NCBI RefSeq assembly: GCF_000150955.2 | Contig: NC_011673.1 | Span: forward strand, 635,394-699,393 | Length of the DNA stretch: 64,000 nt | Direction of reading: 5' to 3' | Source: Phaeodactylum tricornutum CCAP 1055/1 | Taxonomy: Eukaryota > Bacillariophyta > Bacillariophyceae > Surirellales > Neidiaceae | Shown here: positions 29,801 to 39,598 of the stretch, piece by piece | Numbering within the stretch: position 1 is the first letter of the stretch | Layout of the letters: the number at the start of each line of letters is the position of its first letter | Notes under the pieces: generated by a model | Database searches by the model: none | Seen by the model: only the letters and a program-made list of their open reading frames with translations | What the model was told of the DNA's origin: nothing | Program-made: the position numbers and the translations under genes

Positions 29801-32320
29801 TTACGAAAATAAGACGAAACTTTTCTTTTCTGTTGTCTCGTTTTCTTCCACCGCCTCATCCAGTTTATTGCTTTTTATGACTGAGCCAGCACGTGTTGTC
29901 TGGAACCTCCATCCTGTATCCACGATCGACGCCAATGGCTTTGGTGCAATATTGCAGCCCTCTATGTCTTTTGTGTAGCTAGGAGCAGAACGCACGGGCC
30001 CAATGTACCGTAGAAATGTCAACACAGTTTCAAAGCGTTTCTCTCCTATGATTGATGCGATCTCATTAACTTTCATTTTGATCACGCTCACCCCATCAAT
30101 GGCAGCCAACTGGTCTCCCACAGTGACGGATCGACTCGTATTTGTAGTTCCAGAGGAGAGGACTTTGGCCACCCAGCAACCACCAGTATTTTCTTGAAAA
30201 ACGAGCCCAAGAGGCAATTTGAGATCGACGACAATAAATTTTATGTCGTCCACAATATTCAATTCATACGCTGAATCCACTGTGTGTCCTTTCATTCGAT
30301 GCCAAGACAAGGCTGTTTCCAATGCCAAATCTACGAGGCGCCGATCGTTTTCAAGTAAAGGCGCCGAAAACGTGACAGCTTTTGCTGAATCCTGGTCGAC
30401 AATTGAAAGCGGTGTTTCAGTCGACGGGGATCCCAACAGAACATCTGAAGCGAATTCTAACAAATTCTGAAAGCCAGTCACGGCATCATGTCTCGCGTTT
30501 GATGCCGATGTGTTCAATGCTTTTGCTTTGATGGTTTCAGTAGTCTTAGTGCCTACATCAAAGCCCAGAACTGCTCCAAAGGCGTTCAGGCTACTCTCCA
30601 CTACTCCCAAAGCCTCTAGTAGTGCATTGTTGTGGTCTAGCTCGCTGGTTCGTTTGGGAGAGTGTTGAGGCGGACTTGTCAAGTTTCGTTTAACAGTAAA
30701 AGAATCATCCCAATTGTCGTCATTGCACGTTGCCAAGGTGTTGTTTTCATAGGTATCATTGCCCCCTTCTTCTACGCAAGTACGCAGGCGCTCCCTAGCA
30801 TTTGGATTGCATTTCACTTTCCTTCGACCAGGTTGTGTATATGTCCCGGAACCGATCATGAAAATATCTTTGAAGGCATCTTCGACTTCAGATTCCATTG
30901 ATTTTGTGTACTCCGAATTGAGAGAGTTGCCACCCAACGTTGCATCTTCTGCTTCGTCCTCGTTGTCGTTGTGTAGATGTTGACTCGGAACGATGATCTT
31001 CGCGAACGATATGGCAGAACTTGCGCCAATGTCTACAGAATCTGGCGATGGAACGGTAGCTATTAGCGTTGGTCTTTTGCTGTGAAGAATTTTTTTGCGT
31101 TTCCAAGCCGCCTGGGATCGCTCTCGCAAATATTTTGGCGAAAGATTGCCTTGCTCATTCTCTGAGCCCGTACCATCGTTGTCGTGGTGCTGCCTGTGCA
31201 ATGAAATGGAGGTGCTCAATGACTTGCTTGATTTATTGCTTCCTTCGGAGTGCTTTACTGGACGATGAGCAGCAGTAAAGATCGCTGATTTCTGGCCTTC
31301 TTGAAAGTCAAAAAGCGAATCGTCATCTTCGGGTTGATGCCGATTCAGTGTGCTGGAGAATGTACCAAAAGAATCTTGTTGAACATCTGCTTCGCCAGAG
31401 CGCGCTTTGTGATTGCTACACGTATTTAGCAATTGATGATCCAAAGGGGTAGACAATCGGGACAGGGCTAAGCTAACGCGAGAAGTGACTAAGTCAGAAT
31501 TGCAGTTCCTTCGATTGGGAGGAACAATGTAGGAGCCTTCCACGTTGTTTGATGAATGTAGCAGCAGCGAGCCTGTAGCAGCCACATTCATAAAAGATTT
31601 GTTCCTGTCTTCCACTGTTTCCTCTTCGTCAAAAGGTATGTTCATATCACTTTCACACTCAAAATGTGATTGGCTGCGAGTCCGTATTTCTTTTATTGGA
31701 GACAGAGTTTCTTGGTAGGGAGTTGCTCGAGAGGAGTCTTGTTGCCGCTGTCCGTCATGCGCCTGGTCAAGCCGCTGATCGAGAGGTTCCAACGACAAAA
31801 GTGCTCGTTGGTTGCAGCTATACTGTTTCTCGAGCACTGAAACACCAGCGTGTCTAGAATGCTGCGGAATCGCCGTTGTGGCACAAACTTCATGATCACT
31901 GTCAACAACACTTTTGATTTTTGTTGATGCGAAGTCGCTATTCTGGGTCGTGTTCGCTGGATATGCCAGGGTCGACGAACCAAGACTCTTGTCCGGAAGA
32001 TGGACTAGTCTTGGGTTGACGATGGGCGATGTGGTCAACATTCCCATACCCTGTGAGGGAGACGAATTTCTGGCGTTTCTTGTTGGGCTGGAGGGAGCTT
32101 TCCTCACACTATTTCCTGTGCTCGTGGTACTTGCAATACTGTCCAAACGGGGACGGTAGGATGTCCAGCTCCTTTCGCTACATTCAGTGTTGCCAAAGTC
32201 TTGCATCACGCTGGTGGAAAAATTCAGAGCGTTTTTGGTAGGAAAAATGCAGAAAGCAAGGAGACTCGATTTCTTAGCGACAGCGAAAGAGGGTTGTTTT
32301 TCTGCTTGAAAGCTCGTCAA
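29801..32320 (-). CDS. Large protein with a C-terminal PDZ-like domain
   Basis: Single exon of 839 residues starting MTSFQAEKQPSFAVAKK. The first 550 residues are low-complexity, rich in S, N, Q and D, with no recognised fold. A helical segment follows (LLEALGVVESSLNAFGAVLG). Residues about 705-790 resemble a PDZ domain: LPLGLVFQENTGGCWVAKVL is the carboxylate-binding loop type G-[LF]-x-[FL], followed by VGDQLAAIDGVSVIKMKVNE and an FETVLTFLRY strand. PDZ domains bind C-terminal peptides, so a scaffold is likely. The N-terminal part may be nuclear or cytoskeletal; no targeting signal is seen. No membrane segment. Confidence 0.75.
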   Translation of the reverse strand: MTSFQAEKQPSFAVAKKSSLLAFCIFPTKNALNFSTSVMQDFGNTECSERSWTSYRPRLDSIASTTSTGNSVRKAPSSPTRNARNSSPSQGMGMLTTSPIVNPRLVHLPDKSLGSSTLAYPANTTQNSDFASTKIKSVVDSDHEVCATTAIPQHSRHAGVSVLEKQYSCNQRALLSLEPLDQRLDQAHDGQRQQDSSRATPYQETLSPIKEIRTRSQSHFECESDMNIPFDEEETVEDRNKSFMNVAATGSLLLHSSNNVEGSYIVPPNRRNCNSDLVTSRVSLALSRLSTPLDHQLLNTCSNHKARSGEADVQQDSFGTFSSTLNRHQPEDDDSLFDFQEGQKSAIFTAAHRPVKHSEGSNKSSKSLSTSISLHRQHHDNDGTGSENEQGNLSPKYLRERSQAAWKRKKILHSKRPTLIATVPSPDSVDIGASSAISFAKIIVPSQHLHNDNEDEAEDATLGGNSLNSEYTKSMESEVEDAFKDIFMIGSGTYTQPGRRKVKCNPNARERLRTCVEEGGNDTYENNTLATCNDDNWDDSFTVKRNLTSPPQHSPKRTSELDHNNALLEALGVVESSLNAFGAVLGFDVGTKTTETIKAKALNTSASNARHDAVTGFQNLLEFASDVLLGSPSTETPLSIVDQDSAKAVTFSAPLLENDRRLVDLALETALSWHRMKGHTVDSAYELNIVDDIKFIVVDLKLPLGLVFQENTGGCWVAKVLSSGTTNTSRSVTVGDQLAAIDGVSVIKMKVNEIASIIGEKRFETVLTFLRYIGPVRSAPSYTKDIEGCNIAPKPLASIVDTGWRFQTTRAGSVIKSNKLDEAVEENETTEKKSFVLFS

Positions 32321-32980
32321 CTCCTCCAGATCTAAGGTTGACGATTTAGGGACAATGGAAACCTTTCACGTTTTCTTTTCGGTAGATGATAGTCAAACTG
32401 CGATTTGCTTTGTGTTCGGATTTTCCATAGATGAAGTGGTCGCCAACGAACGCGCGAATTTGATCAGCGAAAGTTGGCAACAAGATTTTTTTGGCTCACG
32501 AATTTTCCGTACAGCTAACTGTAAGCCAGTTGTTTCGGTATCTATCCGTTTGGATACCGGAAGGTTTTCTTACAATATGATAAGACCAAGAAGAAAAAAA
32601 GCGATACATATGGCCGTTGATAATAAAAAAAACAGGACACTACCTTCTGATGAGCATGGCAGGCAGTAAAAAGTGATATTTTACAGATAAGCCTCGGCGA
32701 TAATAGCGGTACTAAAAATCATATAATGAATTATAAGTGGAAATATTAGACCATGGATTATAACAAAAACAGTCTTTTAGTCAAATTTAAATTTGCATTT
32801 TACGTCGTGATTGTGAATTTGAAAGATTCGGAGACCGATACTCCGCACTACCACGTGCTGTCCGGAATGTTTTCTCGCCCATTCTGTTGCTGTTTGAGCG
32901 AGGCGTCAATCTATTGGCTGCGAGAGACGATATTCACTGTTGGTGTCAATGTACGTCTCGTTCCTAACAGCAACCAGAAA
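32321..32980. other. Divergent intergenic region
   Basis: Separates the PDZ gene (minus) and the ATP-grasp gene (plus). The reading frame of the latter stays open from 32753, but that 76-residue extension lacks a targeting signal and its internal Met at 32981 starts a clean one. No other gene seen. Confidence 0.45.
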
Positions 32981-34480
32981 ATGCGTTCACGCAATTGGCT
33001 GGCTCTGGTTCTAGGAACGAGTGCTATTTTGCTTGGTCCAGTTACTGCCCTTTTTGGACGCGCTGCGCTTTTCCGATCCCATCCCCGAAACGCCACAGTT
33101 GATCTGCGGAAAACGAGCGGGTTTACGCTGCGAGCTGGATCTTCTAATTTACCTTGTGTGGAGTATAATGGGGAGGAACCTCCCAAACGGGCTGTCGTTC
33201 TTATGGACGCTTTCTGTCCGTACCATGGTCTTTATTTAGCGAACGCCGTTCGGGAACGCTTCCCCGATACCGCCGTCGTGACCGTTCTGTCCGACTATTT
33301 ATACGCGTTTTTGTCAGCTACGGAACCAGAGTCGCAGGCACAGTGGGATTCCATGCGAGTTCCGCAAGACGAGACCACTCTTGCTATCTGGCAGTCATTA
33401 CCCGTTGCATGGCAGGCAGTGTATTGCGAATCGGATTCGGGCTTGGAAAGTGCGGAAGCTTTACGAGAGGTTTTAGGTGTAGCCTGCCGGGACAAGCCGG
33501 TCATGTTATCAGCTCGAAGACACAAATACAAGATGAATGATCGCGTTAAATCAGTAGGTTTGGAGTCTGTTAAACAAAAGATGTGTGATTCGCTGGACGA
33601 AGCCCAAGCCTTTGCGCAAGAGCTGGGCCTATCAACAGGGGAATCCCTGCAAGCAGTAATCGTCAAGCCGTTTCGAGGGGTCGCGTCGGAATCCGTCCAT
33701 TTATGCCATGACAATGCTGAAATAGAATCTGCGTGGAATTCAATAACGTCCACGGCGGTTTTTGGGTGCAAAGGTCGGCACGATTCTGTTCTTGTTCAGG
33801 AGTTCCTGCAAGGTTGCGAGTACGCCGTAGATGTCGTACTGCGCGATGGTGTTCCGAAAGTTGCGGCAGTGTGGAGGTACGACAAGACGCAAGCAAATGG
33901 TGCTCCCTTTTGCTATGTTTGCACGCGTCTGGTTGATTCGCATAGTGATCCGCAAGTACCAGTGGTTTGTGACTATGTGCTAGACGTCTTACGAGCTTTG
34001 GGTGTAAAATGGGGTTTGAGCCACAATGAAGTGATTGTCACATCCGACCGTGGGCCGGTCTTGGTCGAAGTGAATTGCCGCCAGCATAATATGGACTTTT
34101 GTCCGCTCACCATGGCTTGCATCGGATACAACGCATTGGATATGACGGTCGACGCTTTATTAGGGGATGAAGAAAGCTGGAAAGTGACCTATCCCGCTTT
34201 TCCCGCATTGCGAGCGCAGGGGTGCATGGTGCACTTAATCAATTACGCGTCGGGCGTGCTGAACGAAGTAAAGCATCTGGAAGAAATAGATGCGCTACCA
34301 AGTGTCCTGAACTGGGAGGTCTACGATCACTTCCGGGAGCCCGGAATCCTTATCGAACCAACTGTGGATATTCGCTCAGATGCGGGATGGGTACAGCTTG
34401 TCCACGAGGATCTGAATACGCTGGAGCACAATTATGAGCAATTGGTTGCCTGGATGCCAACAATGTTTCAGGCACATTAA
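32981..34480 (+). CDS. ATP-grasp ligase-like enzyme with N-terminal signal sequence
   Basis: ATP-grasp enzymes join a carboxyl group to an amine or similar with ATP. I selected the Met at 32981 (499 residues), because it begins a signal peptide (MRSRNWLALVLGTSAILLG, then PVTA-LFGRAAL); an upstream Met at 32753 in the same frame would bury it. Features: VVLMDAFCPYHGLYLA (N-terminal Rossmann-like part), VIVKPFRGVASESVHLC (ATP-grasp Lys/Gly loop), VLVQEFLQGCEYAVDVVLRDG (Glu-rich hinge that binds the adenine), and VLVEVNCRQHNMDFCPL (metal-binding Glu-x-Asn). The pattern resembles amino-acid ligases of the BacD/L-amino-acid ligase type, but substrate cannot be predicted. Plastid or secretory targeting is likely. 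Confidence 0.8.
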   Translation: MRSRNWLALVLGTSAILLGPVTALFGRAALFRSHPRNATVDLRKTSGFTLRAGSSNLPCVEYNGEEPPKRAVVLMDAFCPYHGLYLANAVRERFPDTAVVTVLSDYLYAFLSATEPESQAQWDSMRVPQDETTLAIWQSLPVAWQAVYCESDSGLESAEALREVLGVACRDKPVMLSARRHKYKMNDRVKSVGLESVKQKMCDSLDEAQAFAQELGLSTGESLQAVIVKPFRGVASESVHLCHDNAEIESAWNSITSTAVFGCKGRHDSVLVQEFLQGCEYAVDVVLRDGVPKVAAVWRYDKTQANGAPFCYVCTRLVDSHSDPQVPVVCDYVLDVLRALGVKWGLSHNEVIVTSDRGPVLVEVNCRQHNMDFCPLTMACIGYNALDMTVDALLGDEESWKVTYPAFPALRAQGCMVHLINYASGVLNEVKHLEEIDALPSVLNWEVYDHFREPGILIEPTVDIRSDAGWVQLVHEDLNTLEHNYEQLVAWMPTMFQAH

Positions 34481-36096
34481 CATAAGTGTAGTATTGAGCA
34501 TTTCCGTCAAAAGGAATTCCAATTTACAGTTAGAAAAGAAATAGAAGCGAGTGATAGGAAAAATAAATCAGGTGGATTGATAGTTTTTAAAGCCGAAGCG
34601 CACTCACTGGTTTCCATCTCCTCGGGACATTGCCGTAGAGACGTCAATTCTTCGAGAAAGTTCCTGTTTCGGTCTATTATCTGACACAGTGCTGCCTTTC
34701 AACGTGGTCCATTTCCGACATTTTTTAAACGGGTATCAGTCTTCCCGGCAACAAACTCTGCCGCGATACTTTAAGGCTTGGCAACAATTGGCTGGCGAGA
34801 AAAGGACGCGTCCCATAAGGATTGGGTGGTGTCGGTGTCGGTGCCGACGAAATTAGCAAATCGACTTAACAGTTAGTGACAGTGGCCCAAATGATGTTTG
34901 GTGCTGAGGTGTTGTGAGGTGGACTCGAGTAACGGTGATGGAGGCTTCTCGTGGTGCAACATCTTCTCATCTGTTTTGTTTATCTTTTTCCGGCCAAGTG
35001 TGTCGTTTGGTGACCCGCTTTTACTCAGGCGAATGTTGCATGTCCCGGGATACTTTCCCGAGCTGAGCTGTTGCGATAGCCGAAGTTCTCATTCCTATCG
35101 TCCTTTTCTCAGGACACGCAAAGGACAAGCTGTCGTGGTATCCTGTCTTAGCTTTCTTCCTTTGCTAGCATGCGTGGCCACGCCAAGCTGGTCTGCATCA
35201 CGCGTCCGACCCGAACCGGAAACCTGGGGTGGCGTGTGCGGATTTTGGAACCCTTTTTTATACGTCGGTGTCAGACATCCTCGGTCATTTTCCCGTACTG
35301 AGGTGTTGCCAGTCATGCGTTTCTTGGAGAGAGGCGGAATCTCTCAAGAAAGAAGTCGTCGTTGCTGCGTCAGGAGCCAGAAGCAAATTCGTGGTTATGG
35401 CTAACAGGTACTGTTCGGAGAAACATAAAACTGTCATTTTCAGGTCATCCTGTCTCAGAGTCCATGCGCGAGGTTGGGAACGTCTGCTTTGGTCGCATTA
35501 TCCACTGTCAGTACTTATTCCTCTGTGGTCAACCGTCTTCGGCAGTATAGACCATTATTTTCGCTCGAATACACATCGTTTAAGAGGATGGCGTCACTTT
35601 TCTGACATCATCAGGATCCCCATGGAGTGGATTATACTTGAGCTGATTTTACACATATTTGACCTTGAGTACTCCTATCATGGGAGTCCGGGTCATTCTA
35701 GAGTCCGTACCAAACCAACGGTATACTATTTTGATTGGCTATCGTGAGCCTAATCAATACTACACAAATGCATAAAGACAGTTTTGAGCCAATCCGATAT
35801 GCATGCGGTTACCTTCGCCGTTTTCCTTGCAGACGCCAGAACGGTTCTCAAATTGATCGTTGGTTTGATGGTCTTCCATAACGTTCTCCCAGTCGCCCTC
35901 CAGAGACCAGTACTGCTGCCTTGTGCTGTCAACCTCATGTACCTTTCAGCAGATGCTTCTGGTCTATTTTACTCGTTAGACACTGACTAGGAGGAAGAAC
36001 AGAAGCGAGATTGCCACTTAGACCCTCTTGTATTAGGCAAGTAAACGTCTATCTCTGGCTCTTGGAGTCAATCTTTCGTACAAGACGAATATCAGC
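34481..36096. other. 1.6-kb intergenic region with no convincing gene
   Basis: Two overlapping plus frames (34898-35404 and 35229-35747) reach 170 codons but have Cys/Arg/Ser-rich, unrelated compositions and no domains. A short plus frame at 35784-35990 has a hydrophobic tract (LKLIVGLMVFHNVLPVAL) after TTGCAG and could be an exon of an unresolved gene, but I could not assemble it. Confidence 0.4.
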
Positions 36097-37614
36097 ATGC
36101 TAGAACCATCATCCTGGAATGTTGCGACTCCTTTGGGCTGCTGGCTCGTCCTGGAAGTAGCCTTTGCCGTCCTTTTTTATACGTATATGGTGCCAAAAGC
36201 GAACCAACGGACAGCTCCGCATCCTTATCGCGATTATGGGAGTTCCCAACACTTACTACTCATTCGCATTCTCGATCGCATCGCTTCGACGTCACACCAA
36301 ACAGGCCGTGATTCACGGGAAGCGCTGACGGACTTTCTCTATGACTGGTTTACGCCCATGAATTGTACGAAGGCCTCCATGCCCGATGCAGTAAAGAAGA
36401 AAATCCTACCGATCGCGAGAAGAAGTGGGCATCCTCCTCCACTAGCTCCGCTCCAATCTTCGAGTATGTCATCGTCAGCTTCCGACACAAGCAGCGTGGG
36501 CAGCGGTGACGAAGAAGACGACTGCGATAATTCGATAGAGACCTGGTCAATTGATGGCTTGCAAAGAGAAGACATGAACAATTTTTTTGCTTGGGCGTTT
36601 TTCGGAAAGAATGTGTCGGAAATGGAATCCTGTGAACATGTTGAAATGGACGAGTGCTTCCGAGTCATAGAGGAACGCATGGGTCTCGTATTCTTACCGG
36701 GCTCGGGTGGATGCTACCAGCCGCGACGGTTATCACTAGAGGATGTGTACCCCATACACAGGCCACTGCTTGTATATGTGGCCATTCTTCTTTTGAAACT
36801 AGCAGCCTCTTTTCTTCTTTGGGCGTTGGGGTACCGACGAGTGGTTGCCAAAGAATCAGGACTCGCCGGTTGGTACCGCCCGGCACAAAAAGGTTCAGAC
36901 AAGCTTTTACCGCTTTTGTTCTTCCATGGAATTGCCCCGGGTGGTCTTGTGCTGTACTTGCCCATGATTCTCTGTGGCTTGGCCATCGACGGCCGAGCCG
37001 TGTTTTTGTTTGAAAACCGATCCATATCGTGCGAACTTGGCTTTCAGGCCGTGACAGAACGCGAGACCGTCACCGGAGTTTCCGAAATTGTCAACAAGCA
37101 CCTGGGTACCGAGCAAGATTTGCTCTGCTGTGGTCATTCGTTTGGTTCATGTCTCTTAACTTGGCTTTTGTATGACACAGAATTCCGGGATCGAATTCGA
37201 CAGTTTGTCTTGCTGGACCCCGTCACTATTCTACTGAGTGAACCCGACGTGATGGCTAACTTTTTGTATTCACGGCGTGTTTCTAAAATTCGCATGCTGG
37301 CAAGTTCCGAGCTCTTTACGGAATATTACTTGCGACGACATTTTTCGTGGTACAATAGTGAACTGTGGTTGGACGAATTGCCCAGCCAAACGCATGTACT
37401 GCTGGCGTTGGCGGAGCGGGACGAAATCGTGAATGCTCCGAAGGTGAAAGAGCTGTACGACTTGTACCGTCAAGAGTATATAGCGGATCGCGTACAACTC
37501 ATTTACTGGCCGGGCGCAGGTCACGCAAGTTGTGTTACGTCACCAAAGAAGTGGGAGGAGCTCCGTATCCGCATGTTGCAACAAGAATTGTCCTTTTCAC
37601 AGCAAAGGACGTGA
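36097..37614 (+). CDS. Membrane-anchored alpha/beta hydrolase
   Basis: Single exon, 505 residues. Predicted membrane helices at about 13-32 and 223-245 flank an S/D/E-rich linker (residues 120-148). The hydrolase core follows: the oxyanion-loop LLFFHGIAPGG at 273-283, the nucleophile elbow GHSFGS with Ser348, an acid candidate at Asp442 in LALAERDEIV, and His476 in PGAGHAS. This is the full Ser-Asp-His triad spacing of the family, which includes lipases, esterases and acyltransferases. The substrate is unknown; the double anchor suggests lipid or membrane-bound substrate. The gene lies tail to tail with the M23 peptidase gene (136 bp between stops). Confidence 0.82.
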   Translation: MLEPSSWNVATPLGCWLVLEVAFAVLFYTYMVPKANQRTAPHPYRDYGSSQHLLLIRILDRIASTSHQTGRDSREALTDFLYDWFTPMNCTKASMPDAVKKKILPIARRSGHPPPLAPLQSSSMSSSASDTSSVGSGDEEDDCDNSIETWSIDGLQREDMNNFFAWAFFGKNVSEMESCEHVEMDECFRVIEERMGLVFLPGSGGCYQPRRLSLEDVYPIHRPLLVYVAILLLKLAASFLLWALGYRRVVAKESGLAGWYRPAQKGSDKLLPLLFFHGIAPGGLVLYLPMILCGLAIDGRAVFLFENRSISCELGFQAVTERETVTGVSEIVNKHLGTEQDLLCCGHSFGSCLLTWLLYDTEFRDRIRQFVLLDPVTILLSEPDVMANFLYSRRVSKIRMLASSELFTEYYLRRHFSWYNSELWLDELPSQTHVLLALAERDEIVNAPKVKELYDLYRQEYIADRVQLIYWPGAGHASCVTSPKKWEELRIRMLQQELSFSQQRT

Positions 37615-37750
37615 AATCGGTGTACACATTATTTTGTTTGATTTAGTTTACGGTCAGTGTTTTAAGGTGCAAAATTGTTCAACTTCGTTTGCTCCATTAG
37701 TTTCTAGGCAGGGAAGAAGTCTTCTCATCTGACGAGATAGTCGACTTCGT

Positions 37751-38668
37751 CTAGTAAAGCGGTCCCAATATATATCTGGGATCGGGATACTCAATCAAAG
37801 CTCGGGTCCGGTCAGCCATCGAGACAGCTCCGGGCATGTCGTGCGTTTCTGGGGCATGAAGCGATAGCTGAAAATGAACGTGCGGTATGAACCACCCCCC
37901 GTTTTGGTGGATGTCTCCCATCCTGCCCAGTACTTGGCCCTTGACAATCTTGTCGCCTGTCTTTTTGTCGACGATCGCCGCATCATCTAGATGGCCGTAC
38001 AAGGCATAGACTCGTCGACGTTCCGTAGACAAGTCCATATTTTGTGAAGGAAGATTATGCTCTACAACAATAACATTTCCATAGTCTCCCAATGCGGCGT
38101 TAAATCCCACGTTGAGAACTGTGCCGTCGCAGAACGCGTGCACCGGAGTCAGCAAAGGTCCATCCAAGTCAATGCCCATGTGCAGAGTCCGCCGTCCTGC
38201 GTACCCATCGATGTGGTTTTCCAAGTCGTCAAACAGAGCAGACTCGTAAAGCCCCACACGATTTTCGTCGTACCGTCCTACCGCATAGTCTTTCCGTACA
38301 AGTTGATCCGTCGGCGACGATCCTCCCTCCCGTCTCAAACGTTGTTCCTGGGGTGTCGCCAACTGACGATGTGCACTGGCTGATGTAAAATCCAATATTT
38401 GAATGTTCGGCACGACGGTTCCGTCTTGCGTATGGATGGTGGGGAACGAAATAACGGGATGAAATCTGGCGCGGTCGCTGTCCGTGAGGTTGAGCGGGTT
38501 GGGATACGAACCAAAAGAGGAAAGCGTTTCGGATGGAATTTTGTGGCCCTGTAGAAAGCTTTTTCCTTCAGAATTTTCTACGGACTCGCTCAATGCTTCC
38601 CTCCCCGAGAGTTTAAATACAACAAGAACAACGCAAGTTCGAAATGCGGATTCAGCCACGAAACCCAT
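37751..38668 (-). CDS. M23-family (LytM-type) zinc metallopeptidase
   Basis: Single exon, 305 residues. The C-terminal half is an M23 domain with all expected ligands: HMGIDLDGP (His163 and Asp167, H-x3-D), YALYGHL (His226) and PHVHFQL (His263-x-His265). The glycine-rich GDYGNVIVVEHN strand typical of M23 lies between. In bacteria, M23 enzymes cleave peptidoglycan cross-links; diatoms have no known peptidoglycan, so the substrate is open (defence against bacteria or some peptide). The N-terminus (MGFVAESAFRTCVVLVVFKL) might act as a weak signal anchor. A bacterial origin is plausible, but codon usage looks ordinary by eye and I cannot trace descent. Confidence 0.85.
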   Translation of the reverse strand: MGFVAESAFRTCVVLVVFKLSGREALSESVENSEGKSFLQGHKIPSETLSSFGSYPNPLNLTDSDRARFHPVISFPTIHTQDGTVVPNIQILDFTSASAHRQLATPQEQRLRREGGSSPTDQLVRKDYAVGRYDENRVGLYESALFDDLENHIDGYAGRRTLHMGIDLDGPLLTPVHAFCDGTVLNVGFNAALGDYGNVIVVEHNLPSQNMDLSTERRRVYALYGHLDDAAIVDKKTGDKIVKGQVLGRMGDIHQNGGWFIPHVHFQLSLHAPETHDMPGAVSMADRTRALIEYPDPRYILGPLY

Positions 38669-38969
38669 TGTAGCATGTGTTCATGCTTGCAAAAGGAACG
38701 TGGTCGAAGTCGACAAAATGATCCTTGTGAGGAAATCAGTCCCCGTATAGTATCCACTCTACTGACTATCTGTACAAAGCGATTGTTAGTGTCTGACCTT
38801 CTAGCCGTATTTGAGGAATCCCGACGCCTCCCAGACTCGACCTCTCGTTCACGCAACCAACACACTGTTCCGAAAACTTCATGGACAAAAACAATGCCGG
38901 AAAAAGGATGGATGTACAGGTTGACTTCATGATAGCACTCTCTAGTCTACATCTCTCCATATATGCATC
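38669..38969. other. Short divergent spacer, no gene seen
   Basis: Lies between the M23 gene (minus) and a small hypothetical gene (plus). Confidence 0.45.
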
Positions 38970-39461
38970 ATGAATCAAGCGGAGTCCAGCAACCATTCGA
39001 ATTGCAATCGTCTGCAAGTTGCAGTTTCGAATGAGCCGCTCATTTCTGTGGACGAACGGCTGCCAGCCTCTTCCTCCCTTCTCGCACCGTCACACCAAAC
39101 AGTCCGATACGAACAGCGGAATGATTCTACTAACAATAGCGATGAACATGCAGCGAAGCCAGCGAACATTCCCGACAATATGGACGTGTACCGCGCAAAA
39201 GCCCATGTAGTTCTGAACCAGCAACGCCTTGCCGTAGTAGGGCGAGAGATCCGAACCTTGCTTGCCGTCTTTGCCAATAAAGCTCTCGAATTTTGGGGTA
39301 AAAGCAGAGATATGTTTGACAGACACGAGCCCCTCTTGATTCAACTTGGCTTATTCTTCACAACAATGGGCGAGCTCGATCTTATCCAAAAGCGCATGAC
39401 TAGTCTCTTTCGGCAACAGTGCGCCCTCATGCGAGAAGCTGGAATCAAAACCGAATCCTGA
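38970..39461 (+). CDS. Small hypothetical protein
   Basis: 163 codons starting MNQAESSNHSNCNRLQVAV. The first 70 residues are polar and likely disordered. The rest is helical and amphipathic: AHVVLNQQRLAVVGREIRTLL, KSRDMFDRHEPLLIQLGLFF and ELDLIQKRMTSLFRQQCALM. No signal peptide or known motif; the helices might form a coiled coil or bind another protein. It converges with the DHX37 gene, 137 bp apart. I do not recognise the family. Confidence 0.5.
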   Translation: MNQAESSNHSNCNRLQVAVSNEPLISVDERLPASSSLLAPSHQTVRYEQRNDSTNNSDEHAAKPANIPDNMDVYRAKAHVVLNQQRLAVVGREIRTLLAVFANKALEFWGKSRDMFDRHEPLLIQLGLFFTTMGELDLIQKRMTSLFRQQCALMREAGIKTES

Positions 39462-39598
39462 CTTTCTAAGTCTCAATGAGTCAAAGGGAAGCAGATGATA
39501 GGGAAAGTATCGATGCAGCAAGAGCATGGTTTGATTAGTGCATGTATTCTACACGAAAACCTATTACGTTTCGTAAAAAGGACCAAGGCAATTACTGC

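Noticed and set aside
34898-35747. Overlapping plus frames of about 170 codons
   Set aside because: Composition is Cys/Arg/Ser-rich with no domain and the frames overlap in different phases; probably chance.
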